33,664 bases of DNA from NCBI GenBank assembly GCA_046154695.1, contig JBJXFI010000016.1, positions 1-33,664 of the forward strand, given 5' to 3'. This DNA comes from DALYLB01 sp046154695 (GTDB taxonomy: Bacteria; Acidobacteriota; Blastocatellia; RBC074). Below the pieces are notes generated by a model. That model searched no databases. It was not told the origin of the DNA and worked only from the letters and a program-made list of their open reading frames with translations. Each line of letters opens with the position of its first letter. The first letter of the stretch is position 1. Both the position numbers and the translations under genes were made by a program. This document shows positions 16,172 to 26,070 of the stretch, one piece after another.

Positions 16172-17254
16172 ATGGAAACTGAGCGCATGTCCGATCATTT
16201 GACAACAGAACAGATTGAACGCCTGGTTGCGCGACGCCTCGAGCCCGCGAAGCTGCCGTCGGCGGCCCGCCATCTGTCGGGTTGCGAGGATTGCCGGGCG
16301 CTCGTCAATCGTATGCATCGGACCCCCGCGCGAATTGCGTCGCTGGCCTCGCATCTGGAATCGGAGGATGCCGCTGCCGGGCGGCTCGCCGCGCGGCGTC
16401 CGTTCGATGCATGGAAGGCGGCACTGGCGTGGCGGCCGCTGGCGATCTCTTTCGCGCTCGCGCTCCTGCTTCTGGCCGCGGGGATCGGGCTTCACCGATC
16501 CCTGAGGCGCGCGCGCCGCGCGCCGGCGGTGGCCGCGCTGCCGTCGCCGTTCGCAGCCGCGTCGCCGGCGCCCGCCTTTTCGGTCGCTCTCGATGATCAC
16601 GGGCTACGCGTGGGGCTCGACCGGGACGGAAATCCCGAGGGGCTGCCCGAAATCCCGGCGGACCTCGCGCGCGCGGTCCGGCTCGCCCTGGCCCGCCGGC
16701 AGGTGGAGAAGGCCCCCGCGCTGAACGCGCTGGCCCGCGATTCGATTACGCTGATGGGAGAGACGAACGCCTCCGTGACGGTGCGGCTTCTGGAGCCCGT
16801 CGGCGTCGTTCTGCGGGATGCGCGCCCGCTCTTTCGGTGGGAACCGATCGAGGGAGCGGAGAGCTATGTCGTCAGCGTGCTCGACGCCGATTTCACACCT
16901 GTGGCGGTGAGCGGACCGCTGACGCGCGCTTCGTGGCGTCCGGTCCGCGCGCTTCCCCTCGGTCGCGATTATGTCTGGCAGGTGACCGCCCTGGTAGGAG
17001 AGCGGCAGCTCAGCTCCGCTTCCGCCTCCGCGCCCGAATCCCGCTTCAACATCCTCGGCCGGGCGCAGCGGGACGCGCTCGACCGGCGGCTCGCGGAGTA
17101 TGAGCAATCCTCCCTGCTGCGCGGCCTGCTCTACGCCCGGGCCGGGCTGCTCGCCGACGCCGAACGCGAGTTTCGCCTTCTCCAGCGGGAAAACCCCGAA
17201 TCGCCCGTCGTTCCGGCCCTCCTGCGCCAGCTCCGCCCCCGCTCCTCGAAATAG
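16172..17254 (+). CDS. Anti-sigma-like membrane protein with ZAS-type zinc motif
   Basis: 360 residues (or 355 if ATG 16187 is used; no ribosome site clearly decides). The cytoplasmic N-terminus has the Hx3Cx2C zinc motif of ZAS anti-sigma factors (His34, Cys38, Cys41, in HLSGCEDC). One membrane helix follows at ~88-108. Outside, a fibronectin-III-like segment sits at ~200-295 (PLFRWEPIEGAESYVVSVLDA, DYVWQVTAL), then a TPR-like helical pair at ~312-350. ZAS proteins hold ECF sigma factors inactive until a signal arrives. The sigma-like gene 92 bp upstream is the obvious partner. The C-terminal half could be the sensor or the binding site for the exported TPR-CHAT protein (inference). Confidence 0.8.
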   Translation: METERMSDHLTTEQIERLVARRLEPAKLPSAARHLSGCEDCRALVNRMHRTPARIASLASHLESEDAAAGRLAARRPFDAWKAALAWRPLAISFALALLLLAAGIGLHRSLRRARRAPAVAALPSPFAAASPAPAFSVALDDHGLRVGLDRDGNPEGLPEIPADLARAVRLALARRQVEKAPALNALARDSITLMGETNASVTVRLLEPVGVVLRDARPLFRWEPIEGAESYVVSVLDADFTPVAVSGPLTRASWRPVRALPLGRDYVWQVTALVGERQLSSASASAPESRFNILGRAQRDALDRRLAEYEQSSLLRGLLYARAGLLADAEREFRLLQRENPESPVVPALLRQLRPRSSK

Positions 17255-17298
17255 GATGTCTCTCTCATGCGCTCCGGCTAGTCTCGGCTGTGAGTAAC

Positions 17299-19164
<1,866 letters not shown>

Positions 19165-19237
19165 GAGGGATATTCTCCTGAAATGGTTCGATTCGTGACG
19201 GCGATCGGCGGGATGCGGCCGCGCCTGGTGTCCGGGG

Positions 19238-20629
19238 TTACCGGAGCTTCTTCTTGATCTGGGCCGGGACGCCGGCGACGAGGGAGTCTTCGGGCACGTC
19301 CTTCGTGATGACCGAGCCCGCGCCCGAGACGGCGCCGCGCGCGACGGTGACCGGCGCGACGAGCATGGTGCTCGAACCGATCTTGACGTCGTCCTCGATG
19401 ATCGTCGCGTGCTTCTGCCGGCCGTCGTAGTTGCAGGTGATGGTGCCCGCGCCGATGTTGACGCGGTCGCCGAGCGTCGCGTCTCCGAGATAGGTCAGGT
19501 GCATGGACTTGGTTTTGCGGCCGAGCCGGGAATTCTTGACCTCGACGAAATTGCCGATGACGGCCTCTTCGGCCAGCGCAGCGCGCATTCGCATGTGGGC
19601 GAAGGGGCCGACGCTGTTTTTGCCCGCCAGCCGGATGTCCGCGAGGACGCATGAATTGAGCACGCGGCAGTCGTCGCCGATTTCGACATTGGTCAGACGC
19701 GACCATGAATGAATTTCGCCGCGCTCGCCGATTCGCGATCGGCCCTCGATGATCACCTGCGGATGAATCACCGTGTCGCGGCCGATGACGGCCGTCTCGT
19801 CGATATAGGTCGAGTCGGGATCGATGATCGTCACGCCCGAGAGCATCAGGCGGTCGAGCGTCTCACGCCGCAGCCGCTTCCACATCGCGGCGAGATCGAC
19901 GCGGGAGTTGATCCCGTCGAGCTCGCCGGCGTCCTCGTGAAAGACCGTGCCGACCGAAAGCCCCGCCGCCAGCATGTGCTCGGGAACATCCGTCAGATAG
20001 TACTCGCCCTGCGCGTTGGCCGGCGTAAGCCTCGCGAGGGCGTCGAGCAGCGCCGGGATGTCGAAGCAATAGATTCCGGGGTTGAGCTCCGTGATCGCGC
20101 GCTGCTCCGGCGTGCAGTCCTTCTGCTCGACGATCTTCAGGAAGCGGCCCGCCGCGTCCCGGACGATGCGGCCGTACGCGGGCGGATTCTCGACCCGGAT
20201 CGTCAGCAGCGTGGCCGCGTTCCGGTCCGCCTCGTGCGCGGCGATCAGCCTGCGGAACGTCTCGGCCTTGATCAGCGGCGTGTCGCCATAGCAGACGATC
20301 AGCAGCCCCCGCGCCTCCCGCAGCGCGTTGGCGGCGCAGAGGACCGCGTGGCCCGTGCCGTGCTGCTCGGGCTGCGGGACGAACGAGAGCTTCCCGGCGG
20401 TCGCCTCGGCGACCGCGGCCCGGGCGGTCTCTTCCACCTTCGCCGCCTGGTGGCCCACCACGACGAGGATTTTTTCGGGATCGAGTTGTTCAGCGGTATG
20501 CAGCGTGTGGGCGATGAGCGGCCGGCTCCCGAGCTTGTGCAGGACCTTGGCCTGCTCGCTTTTCATCCGCGTTCCCAACCCGGCGGCGAGAATGAGTACA
20601 TTAAGGGGTGTATTCACAGCGAAGTCCAT
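19238..20629 (-). CDS. glmU: Bifunctional GlcNAc-1-phosphate uridyltransferase / glucosamine-1-phosphate acetyltransferase
   Basis: 463 residues. It catalyses the last two steps to UDP-GlcNAc: acetylation of glucosamine-1-phosphate and transfer of uridylate. The N-terminal nucleotidyltransferase domain has LAAGLGTRMKS (14-24), QPEQHGTGHAV (86-96) and the metal-binding Asp116 in YGDTPLI. The C-terminal left-handed beta-helix (~265-450) shows hexapeptide repeats and His377 in MHLTYLGDA, matching the acetyltransferase base, followed by NIGAGTITCNYDG. The gene lies between the YvcK-like gene (64 bp upstream) and glmS. Confidence 0.98.
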   Translation of the reverse strand: MDFAVNTPLNVLILAAGLGTRMKSEQAKVLHKLGSRPLIAHTLHTAEQLDPEKILVVVGHQAAKVEETARAAVAEATAGKLSFVPQPEQHGTGHAVLCAANALREARGLLIVCYGDTPLIKAETFRRLIAAHEADRNAATLLTIRVENPPAYGRIVRDAAGRFLKIVEQKDCTPEQRAITELNPGIYCFDIPALLDALARLTPANAQGEYYLTDVPEHMLAAGLSVGTVFHEDAGELDGINSRVDLAAMWKRLRRETLDRLMLSGVTIIDPDSTYIDETAVIGRDTVIHPQVIIEGRSRIGERGEIHSWSRLTNVEIGDDCRVLNSCVLADIRLAGKNSVGPFAHMRMRAALAEEAVIGNFVEVKNSRLGRKTKSMHLTYLGDATLGDRVNIGAGTITCNYDGRQKHATIIEDDVKIGSSTMLVAPVTVARGAVSGAGSVITKDVPEDSLVAGVPAQIKKKLR

Positions 20630-20676
20630 TGATTATTTTCCGGTTTGATCGGTCCGATGGCAGAGCAGTGACGTTT

Positions 20677-20706
20677 ATTCTAATACGCGATCTTCAACGC
20701 GAGCAA
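20677..20706 (-). promoter_or_regulatory. Promoter candidate for glmU-glmS
   Basis: On the minus strand TTGCTC (20706-20701) and TAGAAT (20682-20677) are 18 bases apart, about 50 bp before the glmU start. The -10 box matches five of six bases and the -35 only three, so it may be a weak internal promoter. Confidence 0.35.
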
Positions 20707-21704
20707 ATGTTGAGGATGGCGGCCACCAATTGCGCCGGGTCATGCCGAACGGCGCGGGATTCCGATGCGAGGGGGAGCGCGGCAAACCGCAGTTGTCCTC
20801 CGAATTCGGGTGGGACCACGACGGGAGGAGTCAGGGGGACCGCTCTTTCGGCGGCGTATTTGTCTCTCATCGAGGGAGAGATCGGCGTCGAGTTGAAGAT
20901 CACGTAGTCGAGCTGCAATTCCGGCGCGTAGGCCAGAATTTCCCGCAAATGGTCCAGCGCGCCGTATCCGTCCGTTTCGTCGAACTCGGTCATCACGTTG
21001 CAGATATAGATTTTCCGGGCGCGGGACCGCAACAGCGCCTTGTAGATGTCCTTGACCAGCAGATTGGCGATCACGCTCGTGAAGAGGGACCCGGGGCCGA
21101 GCGTGATGACGTCGGCATCGAGAATCGCCTGCACGGCATCGGGCAGCCCGCGCGCGTCCGGGGGATCGATCGACAGGTCCCGGATCGGCGCGTTGGGCGA
21201 TTCGGCGTTCAGCCGTTTGATCTCGACCTGCCCGCGCACATCGCCGCCGCCGATTCGCGCCACCAGATTGACGCTCTCGGGCGTCGAGGGCAGCACCCGC
21301 GCCTCGATTCCCAGCATCTCCCGCGCCCGCTCGACCGCCGCGACAAAATCGCCGCCCATCTGATTCAACGCCAATATGATCAAATTGCCCAGTGAATGCC
21401 CCCCCACCTGCCCATTGCCGGGCGGAAACCGGTGGCGGAAAAGCTGGGTCATCAACTGGTCATCCGCCGCCAGCGCCACCAGGCAGTTGCGGATGTCTCC
21501 GGGCGGCAGGACCGCGAACTCCCCCCGCAGCCGCCCCGAACTCTTCCCGTCATCCGTTACCGTCACGATCGCCGTCAACGAGATCGAGGAATAGGCCGTC
21601 CCCGGAATCGCCTCGCGCAGGCACGGCTTCAATCCGGCGAGCAGGGTCGAAAGGCCCGTGCCGCCGCCAATGGCGACGAGTTTCATCGCGGTGTGTGTGG
21701 GCAT
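20694..21704 (-). CDS. YvcK/CofD-like protein (gluconeogenesis factor family)
   Basis: 336 residues, usual length for the family. It has the Rossmann opening KLVAIGGGTGLSTLLAGLK, then TVTDDGKSSGRLR, LPPGDIRNCL, GHSLGNLIILAL, GPGSLFTSVIANLLV and YVIFNSTP, all typical of YvcK/CuvA/MgfK proteins. Family members are needed for growth on gluconeogenic carbon and for correct cell-wall synthesis, bind UDP-sugars such as UDP-GlcNAc, and in Gram-positives are phosphorylated by PASTA kinases. Its position directly upstream of glmU and glmS fits a role in adjusting peptidoglycan precursor flow. The start may be ATG 21704 or ATG 21686; neither has a strong ribosome site. Confidence 0.95.
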   Translation of the reverse strand: MPTHTAMKLVAIGGGTGLSTLLAGLKPCLREAIPGTAYSSISLTAIVTVTDDGKSSGRLRGEFAVLPPGDIRNCLVALAADDQLMTQLFRHRFPPGNGQVGGHSLGNLIILALNQMGGDFVAAVERAREMLGIEARVLPSTPESVNLVARIGGGDVRGQVEIKRLNAESPNAPIRDLSIDPPDARGLPDAVQAILDADVITLGPGSLFTSVIANLLVKDIYKALLRSRARKIYICNVMTEFDETDGYGALDHLREILAYAPELQLDYVIFNSTPISPSMRDKYAAERAVPLTPPVVVPPEFGGQLRFAALPLASESRAVRHDPAQLVAAILNICSR

Positions 21705-21734
21705 AACAATTTTCTGTCCGCTTCGGAAAGATCC

Positions 21735-22100
21735 CTATTCCGAGGATCGCGGGGCGCGGTGCTCGCAACTGGCGGTGTTGACGCATTGATCGGCGAGCCG
21801 CAGGCGCTCGACAGGGGTCCCAAGTACCAGGTGTGATTCGACGATCTCGATGACATCCTTCGGGCCGACGCCGCCATACCAGACGGCTTCCGGATAGACC
21901 ACCACCGTCGGCCCATGCTCGCATTGATCGAGACAGCCCGCCCGGTTGGCCCGCACCGAAGTCTTTATCCCACGCGCCGCCAACTCTTTCTTGAACGCCA
22001 ATTGCAGGCTCCCCAACCCCTCCGGATCGCAACTCCCACGCGGATTCTCCGGCGGACGCTGGTTCGTGCAGATAAAGATGTGTCGCTCGAACTTCGCCAT
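21735..22100 (-). CDS. Thioredoxin-like [2Fe-2S] ferredoxin protein
   Basis: 121 residues from ATG 22100 (a GTG ten codons earlier is in frame). The fold is that of small thioredoxin-like [2Fe-2S] proteins: HIFICTNQRP with Cys11, Cys24, then AGCLDQCEHGPTVVVYP with Cys56 and Cys60, the four cluster ligands, and the WYGGVGPKDVIEIVESHL end. Two further cysteines (106, 112) lie in a C-terminal tail. The electron partner is unknown. It is first in the minus-strand unit, 30 bp before the YvcK-like gene; no functional link to cell-wall synthesis is known to me. Confidence 0.92.
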   Translation of the reverse strand: MAKFERHIFICTNQRPPENPRGSCDPEGLGSLQLAFKKELAARGIKTSVRANRAGCLDQCEHGPTVVVYPEAVWYGGVGPKDVIEIVESHLVLGTPVERLRLADQCVNTASCEHRAPRSSE

Positions 22101-22232
22101 ACCTCGATGTCGAACCTCCCCCGGATCCACCTCCCCGATCGGCGCTGCTTTTTGGGGAAACTATACGATCCCCAGGCGGTTGCTCGGATCCCGCCAAGTC
22201 TGCCTCACTCCCTCGGGCCGGTCAAGAAACTT

Positions 22233-22270
22233 CTTTGGGAACCCCGGACCCCCTTGCGGCGTTCCCAAAG
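22233..22270. repeat. 10-base inverted repeat with 18-base spacer
   Basis: CTTTGGGAAC at 22233-22242 and its exact complement GTTCCCAAAG at 22261-22270. It lies ~130 bp before the ferredoxin-like gene and could be a hairpin in its leader or a protein-binding site. Confidence 0.45.
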
Positions 22271-22342
22271 AGTCCTTCCTTGCATCGCCCCTTTGCCTGT
22301 TACGTGCCACAGGCCGTCAGGTAAGCAAAAAATAATGGATGG

Positions 22343-22358
22343 AGCGAAATTTTTCGCT
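22343..22358. promoter_or_regulatory. Perfect 16-base palindrome, possible operator
   Basis: AGCGAAATTTTTCGCT reads as seven-base complementary arms around TT. It abuts the putative -35 box of the promoter at 22358-22385, an ideal place for a regulator to bind. Confidence 0.4.
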
Positions 22359-22385
22359 TGGGAAATTGCATACAAGTTGTATATT
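22358..22385 (+). promoter_or_regulatory. Promoter candidate with palindrome over the -10 box
   Basis: TTGGGA (22358-22363) and TATATT (22380-22385) are spaced 16 bases. The perfect palindrome ATACAAGTTGTAT (22370-22382) overlaps the -10 box, which would suit a repressor. It would drive the small gene ~150 bp downstream. Confidence 0.45.
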
Positions 22386-22533
22386 TCCGTTCATATAGCG
22401 GCATTTGCCTGGGAGGAGGTTGGCGGGGAGCAGAATCCTCAAATTCCGTTGAAATGACAATAGACGAGACATAGAACTGACAGTAGAAATGACTGAGATG
22501 AAAGGGCTTTTGGCTGAAAGGGGGAAAGACGGG

Positions 22534-22800
22534 ATGATGATGAAGATTTCAACCGACACGATGAAACTGATCAACAATTTACCGAAGACAAAGCGGGAGA
22601 AGGTGGACGCGATCGTGCGTCGTCACGTTGCCGCCTGCCATCGGAATGGATTCCAGCCGGAGAATATCGAGCGGGTGTTGATCGAAGCGGTGGAGATGGT
22701 GGATCTGGAAAAGCGGTTTCCGGAGCCGATATCGGAGGAGGTCCGAGACTGGCAGCCGGCGCGTCATTACGAGCAGTATGTCAGTCCGAAGGCGGCCTGA
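22534..22800 (+). CDS. Small protein of unknown function
   Basis: 88 residues from ATG 22534, chosen because AAAGGGGG lies ~9 bases upstream; an in-frame ATG at 22489 would add 15 residues. I do not recognise the family. The protein is soluble, charged and mostly helical by appearance (KREKVDAIVRRHVAACHRNGF, IERVLIEAVEMVDLEKRF), with a short C-terminal tail rich in aromatic and charged residues. No membrane segment, signal or metal motif is obvious. Support for its being real: a candidate promoter with palindromes upstream and a strong terminator 36 bp after the stop, making a stand-alone unit. It might be a small regulator, but that is only a guess. Confidence 0.6.
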   Translation: MMMKISTDTMKLINNLPKTKREKVDAIVRRHVAACHRNGFQPENIERVLIEAVEMVDLEKRFPEPISEEVRDWQPARHYEQYVSPKAA

Positions 22801-22835
22801 AGGGGCGGTCGATCGGGCGGGGAGAAAGCGAGAAC

Positions 22836-22876
22836 GGGGGTGCGCAGCGAGGCTGTGCGCCCCCGAACTGTTTTTT
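22836..22876 (+). terminator. Intrinsic terminator of the small gene
   Basis: A 12-base RNA stem (22836-22847 with 22853-22864, including two G-U pairs) closes a 5-base loop, followed by GAACTG and six Ts at 22871-22876. The T-run lies on the plus-strand side only, which fits termination of the small gene. Confidence 0.65.
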
Positions 22877-22921
22877 CCGCAAGGAGATTCGGGGCGGGTC
22901 GTTCTTGGGGGCGGGACACAT

Positions 22922-22950
22922 TCGACAAGCAAGAGGCGGCCCGGTATAAT
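22922..22950 (+). promoter_or_regulatory. Strong sigma-70-type promoter for the propeller/TIGR03437 gene
   Basis: TCGACA (22922-22927) and a perfect TATAAT (22945-22950) are separated by 17 bases, giving 11 of 12 consensus matches. Transcription should start near 22957, leaving a leader of ~110 bases before ATG 23068. Confidence 0.8.
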
Positions 22951-23067
22951 CCGCCGTCTTGATTTCATAGCAAAATCCCAAGTCTGTTGGAACGCGCGTC
23001 GAGATTGCCGCTGGATGGAGCGTGGCTGGTGAGTCGTGCGTTTCGATTCGAGGAGCCCAAGGAACCA

Positions 23068-25992
23068 ATGAGTTTAGACCGCGTGAAACGATCTCTTCTT
23101 TATTTAACAGGATTCATAGCCATTTGCGGTCTGGCCGCCGCGTTTCCGGTCTGGCCGACCTCTCATGCGCAACAGACCCCGACGGACGATGTGTCCCTGC
23201 AGCAACTGCCGGTCCCGACCAACTTCATCGGAACGTACGTCAAGGGCGCGAGCAACGACGGCAAGCGGCTGGTCTTCGATTCGATCAATGATTACAACGG
23301 GCGCAACGTCGACAGCAACACCGAGATCTATGTCTATGACGTGGATACCCGCGCCATCATTATGGTCACGGACACCAAGAACCTGGTGGATGCCGAGGGC
23401 AAAGAGACGCGAAAGATCGAAAACGTCACGCCGGTGATCAGCGGGGATGGAACGAAGATCGCGTTCGTCTCGAACGCCGCGCTCGGCGGGACGCTGAACG
23501 AGGACGGGAACTTCGAGATCTATCTGGCGGATTTGCCGCGCGGGGCGACGACCGCAACGTTCTCGCGAATCACCGACACCGGAAAGAACACGCAAACGGA
23601 AGTGATTGACGGCATTTACACCAACTACACGCCGACGATCAGCGACAACGGGGGAGTCATCTCCTTCGCCTCGACCCGCAGCACCTTCAATCCCATCGCG
23701 AACGGCCCTTCGATGTTCACCGCGCTCAAGGAAGGCGCGAACAACCTCGATCCGGACGGCAACGCGGAGATCTTTCTGTGCGATGTCGCGGGGCGGCGGT
23801 ATTCGCAGGTGACGGCGACCCGGGACACGGATGCGATCGTCAATTTCGTCGTCCGCGGATTCAATGCCGCGCCGAAGCTGAGCGGCGACGGCCGGACGCT
23901 GGCCATCCTTTCCGCATTCAACTATCCCGGCGCGAACGCCAATAAAAACACCGATTTCAACGGCGAGATCTTTCTTTACAAGGTCGGTGACCCGGCCAAC
24001 ACGGTCACGCAGGTGACGGACACGACCGGAACGGCGATCGTGCCGCAGCTCACGCAGTTCGGATTCTACACCGTCGATCCGACGGCGCCGATGAATCTGA
24101 TGCCCTATGCGACGAAGCCGCTCAATCGGGATGGCAGCGTGATGGTCCTCGAGTCGGCGGGCAATTTCAACAACGAGAACGCCGACAAGACGCGCGAGCT
24201 CTGGCTCTACAACGTCGCGACGAAGGTCTTCACGCGAATCACGAATCAGACGGTCTCCGCGACCCCGACGCAGGAGGAGCTGGCGAAGATCGATTACAAC
24301 ATGCGGCCGAGCATCAACGCGGCGGGATCGCACATTGTCTTCGCCTCGGTGCTCAATCTGACGCCGGCGAGCACGAGCGGCATTCGGACCGACAATGCCG
24401 ACGGGAGCCGCGATGTCTTCCGTTTTCAGATCACGGGCGCGAAGTTCCGGCAGCTCTCCTTTTCGGACAAGTCGGGGTTTGTGTTTGATCAGCGGGATAG
24501 CGGCGTTTCGCCTTATGTCGATGAAACCGGGCTGTTGGCGACGTTCAGTTACGAAGCGAATCTGCTGGCGCCGCGGGGATCGGGGACGGCGGAGCCCTTC
24601 CAGGCGCTGGTCCGCCCGGTGACGGCGATCAACGCGACGGAGCCCAAGCTGGCGAACGCGGCCAGTTTCGATGCGACGCAGGTCGCGCGCGGGTCGATCG
24701 TCGCCGCCTTCGGCACACAGCTCGCGAACGCAACGGGCTCGGCCGCAACGGCCAGTCTGCCGTACCTGCTCAATGGCGTTTCGGTGAACGTCGATGGCTT
24801 TGGGGCCGGATTGATCTTCGTTTCAGGGGGGCAGATCAATTTTGTCGTCCCGGTGGGCGTCGGCAATGGCGATGCGGTTCCTTTCACGATCAACAACAAC
24901 GGCGTCCTCTCCTCCGGTAAGGTGAAGCTCGTCGATTCGGCGCCCGGCGTCTTCTCGATCGACGGCTCCGGAAAGGGCGCCTCCGCCGCCCAGTGCGGCC
25001 GGATCTCGCCCGACGGCCTGGCATTCAACATCACGCCGCCTCCCTGTTCGGTGGGTAATGACGCGCTGGCGGACCTGCTGGTTATTTATGGTACGGGCTG
25101 GCGCAACGGCGCGGGCATCCAGGTCAAGATCGGCGATGTGACGCTGACGCCGAGCTTTGCCGGCGCTCAGGGAGATTTCGATGGACTCGACCAGATCAAT
25201 GTCGCGCTGACAAAGGACCTGGGCAACCTGAAAGACCGCGAGATCACGGTTACCGTTCCGGGCACGACCTCGCTCGACAGCAACAAGACGACCACATCCT
25301 TCCTGCCGGTCGACTCAACGCTTTCCGTGTTCAACGCCGCCAGCTACGAGGGCGGGTTCCTCGCCCGCGGTTCGGCCGCGCTCATTCAGGGCGCGGAGCT
25401 TTCGAACGAGACGGCGGCCGCGCCGTCGCTCATCTACCCGTTTGAATTGAAGGGCGTCAAGGTCACGGCGGGCGGCGTCGCCTCCGCGATCAGCTACGTC
25501 TCTCCGACCCAGGTCAATTTCGTCGTCCCCAACACGCTCGCACCCGCAGAACGTGTCGAAGTGGTCGTCAACAACAACGGGAAGATCTCCCGCGGGCGCG
25601 TGCAGGTTTTCGAGACGTCTCCGGGCATATTGACGACCACCGGAAACGGAGAGGGGCGCGCCGTGGCGCGCTGCTATTCCAGGAATCCGGACGGATCGGC
25701 GACGTTCACGGATCTGCCATGCTCGGTCGGAACGGATGCCGTGCCGGTCTTCTTGCGGACCACGGGAACCGGATGGCGCAACTCCGACACGATCAAGGTC
25801 AAAATCGGCGACCTCGAACTCGACTCGACCTTCTTCTCCCCGTTCGACCCGGCGAGCACCGGCCTCGATGTGGTGGATGTCAAGCTCACGAGTGAACTCG
25901 CCGGCAAGACGGATGTCGATATCATCGTCAAGACCATCAAAAATGCCGTCGCTCGCGACAGCAAGGCCGGCATCAAGGTCTCGTTTAAATAA
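23068..25992 (+). CDS. Exported beta-propeller protein with two Solibacter-type C-terminal (TIGR03437) modules
   Basis: 974 residues from ATG 23068, preceded by AAGGA; a longer frame to 22987 lacks a ribosome site and would bury the signal peptide. The signal peptide ends near TSHA-QQ (residue 34). Residues ~45-510 hold about six PD40/TolB-like repeats, each with a GDGTKIAFVS-type strand, an acidic DPDGNAEIFL-type loop and a VTDT-type end, likely a six-bladed propeller. Two copies of the TIGR03437 module follow (~527-747 and ~753-974), each with NAAS, ARGS, QVNFVVP, a VNNNGKISRGRV-type strand and a conserved Cys pair around PCSVG. The module is typical of secreted Acidobacteriota proteins. 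Substrate or surface role is unknown. Confidence 0.92.
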   Translation: MSLDRVKRSLLYLTGFIAICGLAAAFPVWPTSHAQQTPTDDVSLQQLPVPTNFIGTYVKGASNDGKRLVFDSINDYNGRNVDSNTEIYVYDVDTRAIIMVTDTKNLVDAEGKETRKIENVTPVISGDGTKIAFVSNAALGGTLNEDGNFEIYLADLPRGATTATFSRITDTGKNTQTEVIDGIYTNYTPTISDNGGVISFASTRSTFNPIANGPSMFTALKEGANNLDPDGNAEIFLCDVAGRRYSQVTATRDTDAIVNFVVRGFNAAPKLSGDGRTLAILSAFNYPGANANKNTDFNGEIFLYKVGDPANTVTQVTDTTGTAIVPQLTQFGFYTVDPTAPMNLMPYATKPLNRDGSVMVLESAGNFNNENADKTRELWLYNVATKVFTRITNQTVSATPTQEELAKIDYNMRPSINAAGSHIVFASVLNLTPASTSGIRTDNADGSRDVFRFQITGAKFRQLSFSDKSGFVFDQRDSGVSPYVDETGLLATFSYEANLLAPRGSGTAEPFQALVRPVTAINATEPKLANAASFDATQVARGSIVAAFGTQLANATGSAATASLPYLLNGVSVNVDGFGAGLIFVSGGQINFVVPVGVGNGDAVPFTINNNGVLSSGKVKLVDSAPGVFSIDGSGKGASAAQCGRISPDGLAFNITPPPCSVGNDALADLLVIYGTGWRNGAGIQVKIGDVTLTPSFAGAQGDFDGLDQINVALTKDLGNLKDREITVTVPGTTSLDSNKTTTSFLPVDSTLSVFNAASYEGGFLARGSAALIQGAELSNETAAAPSLIYPFELKGVKVTAGGVASAISYVSPTQVNFVVPNTLAPAERVEVVVNNNGKISRGRVQVFETSPGILTTTGNGEGRAVARCYSRNPDGSATFTDLPCSVGTDAVPVFLRTTGTGWRNSDTIKVKIGDLELDSTFFSPFDPASTGLDVVDVKLTSELAGKTDVDIIVKTIKNAVARDSKAGIKVSFK

Positions 25993-25994
25993 TC

Positions 25995-26065
25995 GTTCGG
26001 AGTTCCGACTTCAGGCGGTCGGGTCGTGGCGAGCAAGCAGACCGCCTGAAGGCGGAACTCCGAAC
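25995..26065. repeat. Long inverted repeat, full copy of CCGCCTGAAGG family
   Basis: Arms of 25 bases (25995-26019 and 26041-26065) match with a single mismatch and enclose a 21-base loop. It fills nearly all of the 78-bp gap between two converging genes, so it may stop transcription from both sides. Shorter copies are at 14931-14986 and 32071-32095. Confidence 0.85.
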
Positions 26066-26070
26066 AGGGA

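Larger units (their letters stand above)
22101..22533. other. Divergent intergenic region (433 bp) with palindromes and AT-richer segment
   Basis: No gene is supported. The ferredoxin-proximal half holds a 10-base inverted repeat (22233-22242 / 22261-22270). The half nearer the small gene (~22320-22490) is clearly less GC-rich than its surroundings and holds two perfect palindromes and a promoter candidate, listed separately. A TATAGT on the minus strand (22165-22160) may be the -10 box of the ferredoxin gene, but no good -35 lies at the right distance. Confidence 0.6.

Noticed and set aside
19165..19237. glmS ribozyme in the leader of glmS
   Set aside because: The gap is only 73 bp and lies within a glmU-glmS unit; the ribozyme is larger and typical of Firmicutes.
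22160..22165. Minus-strand TATAGT as -10 box for the ferredoxin gene
   Set aside because: No acceptable -35 box at 16-18 bases; kept only as a note.
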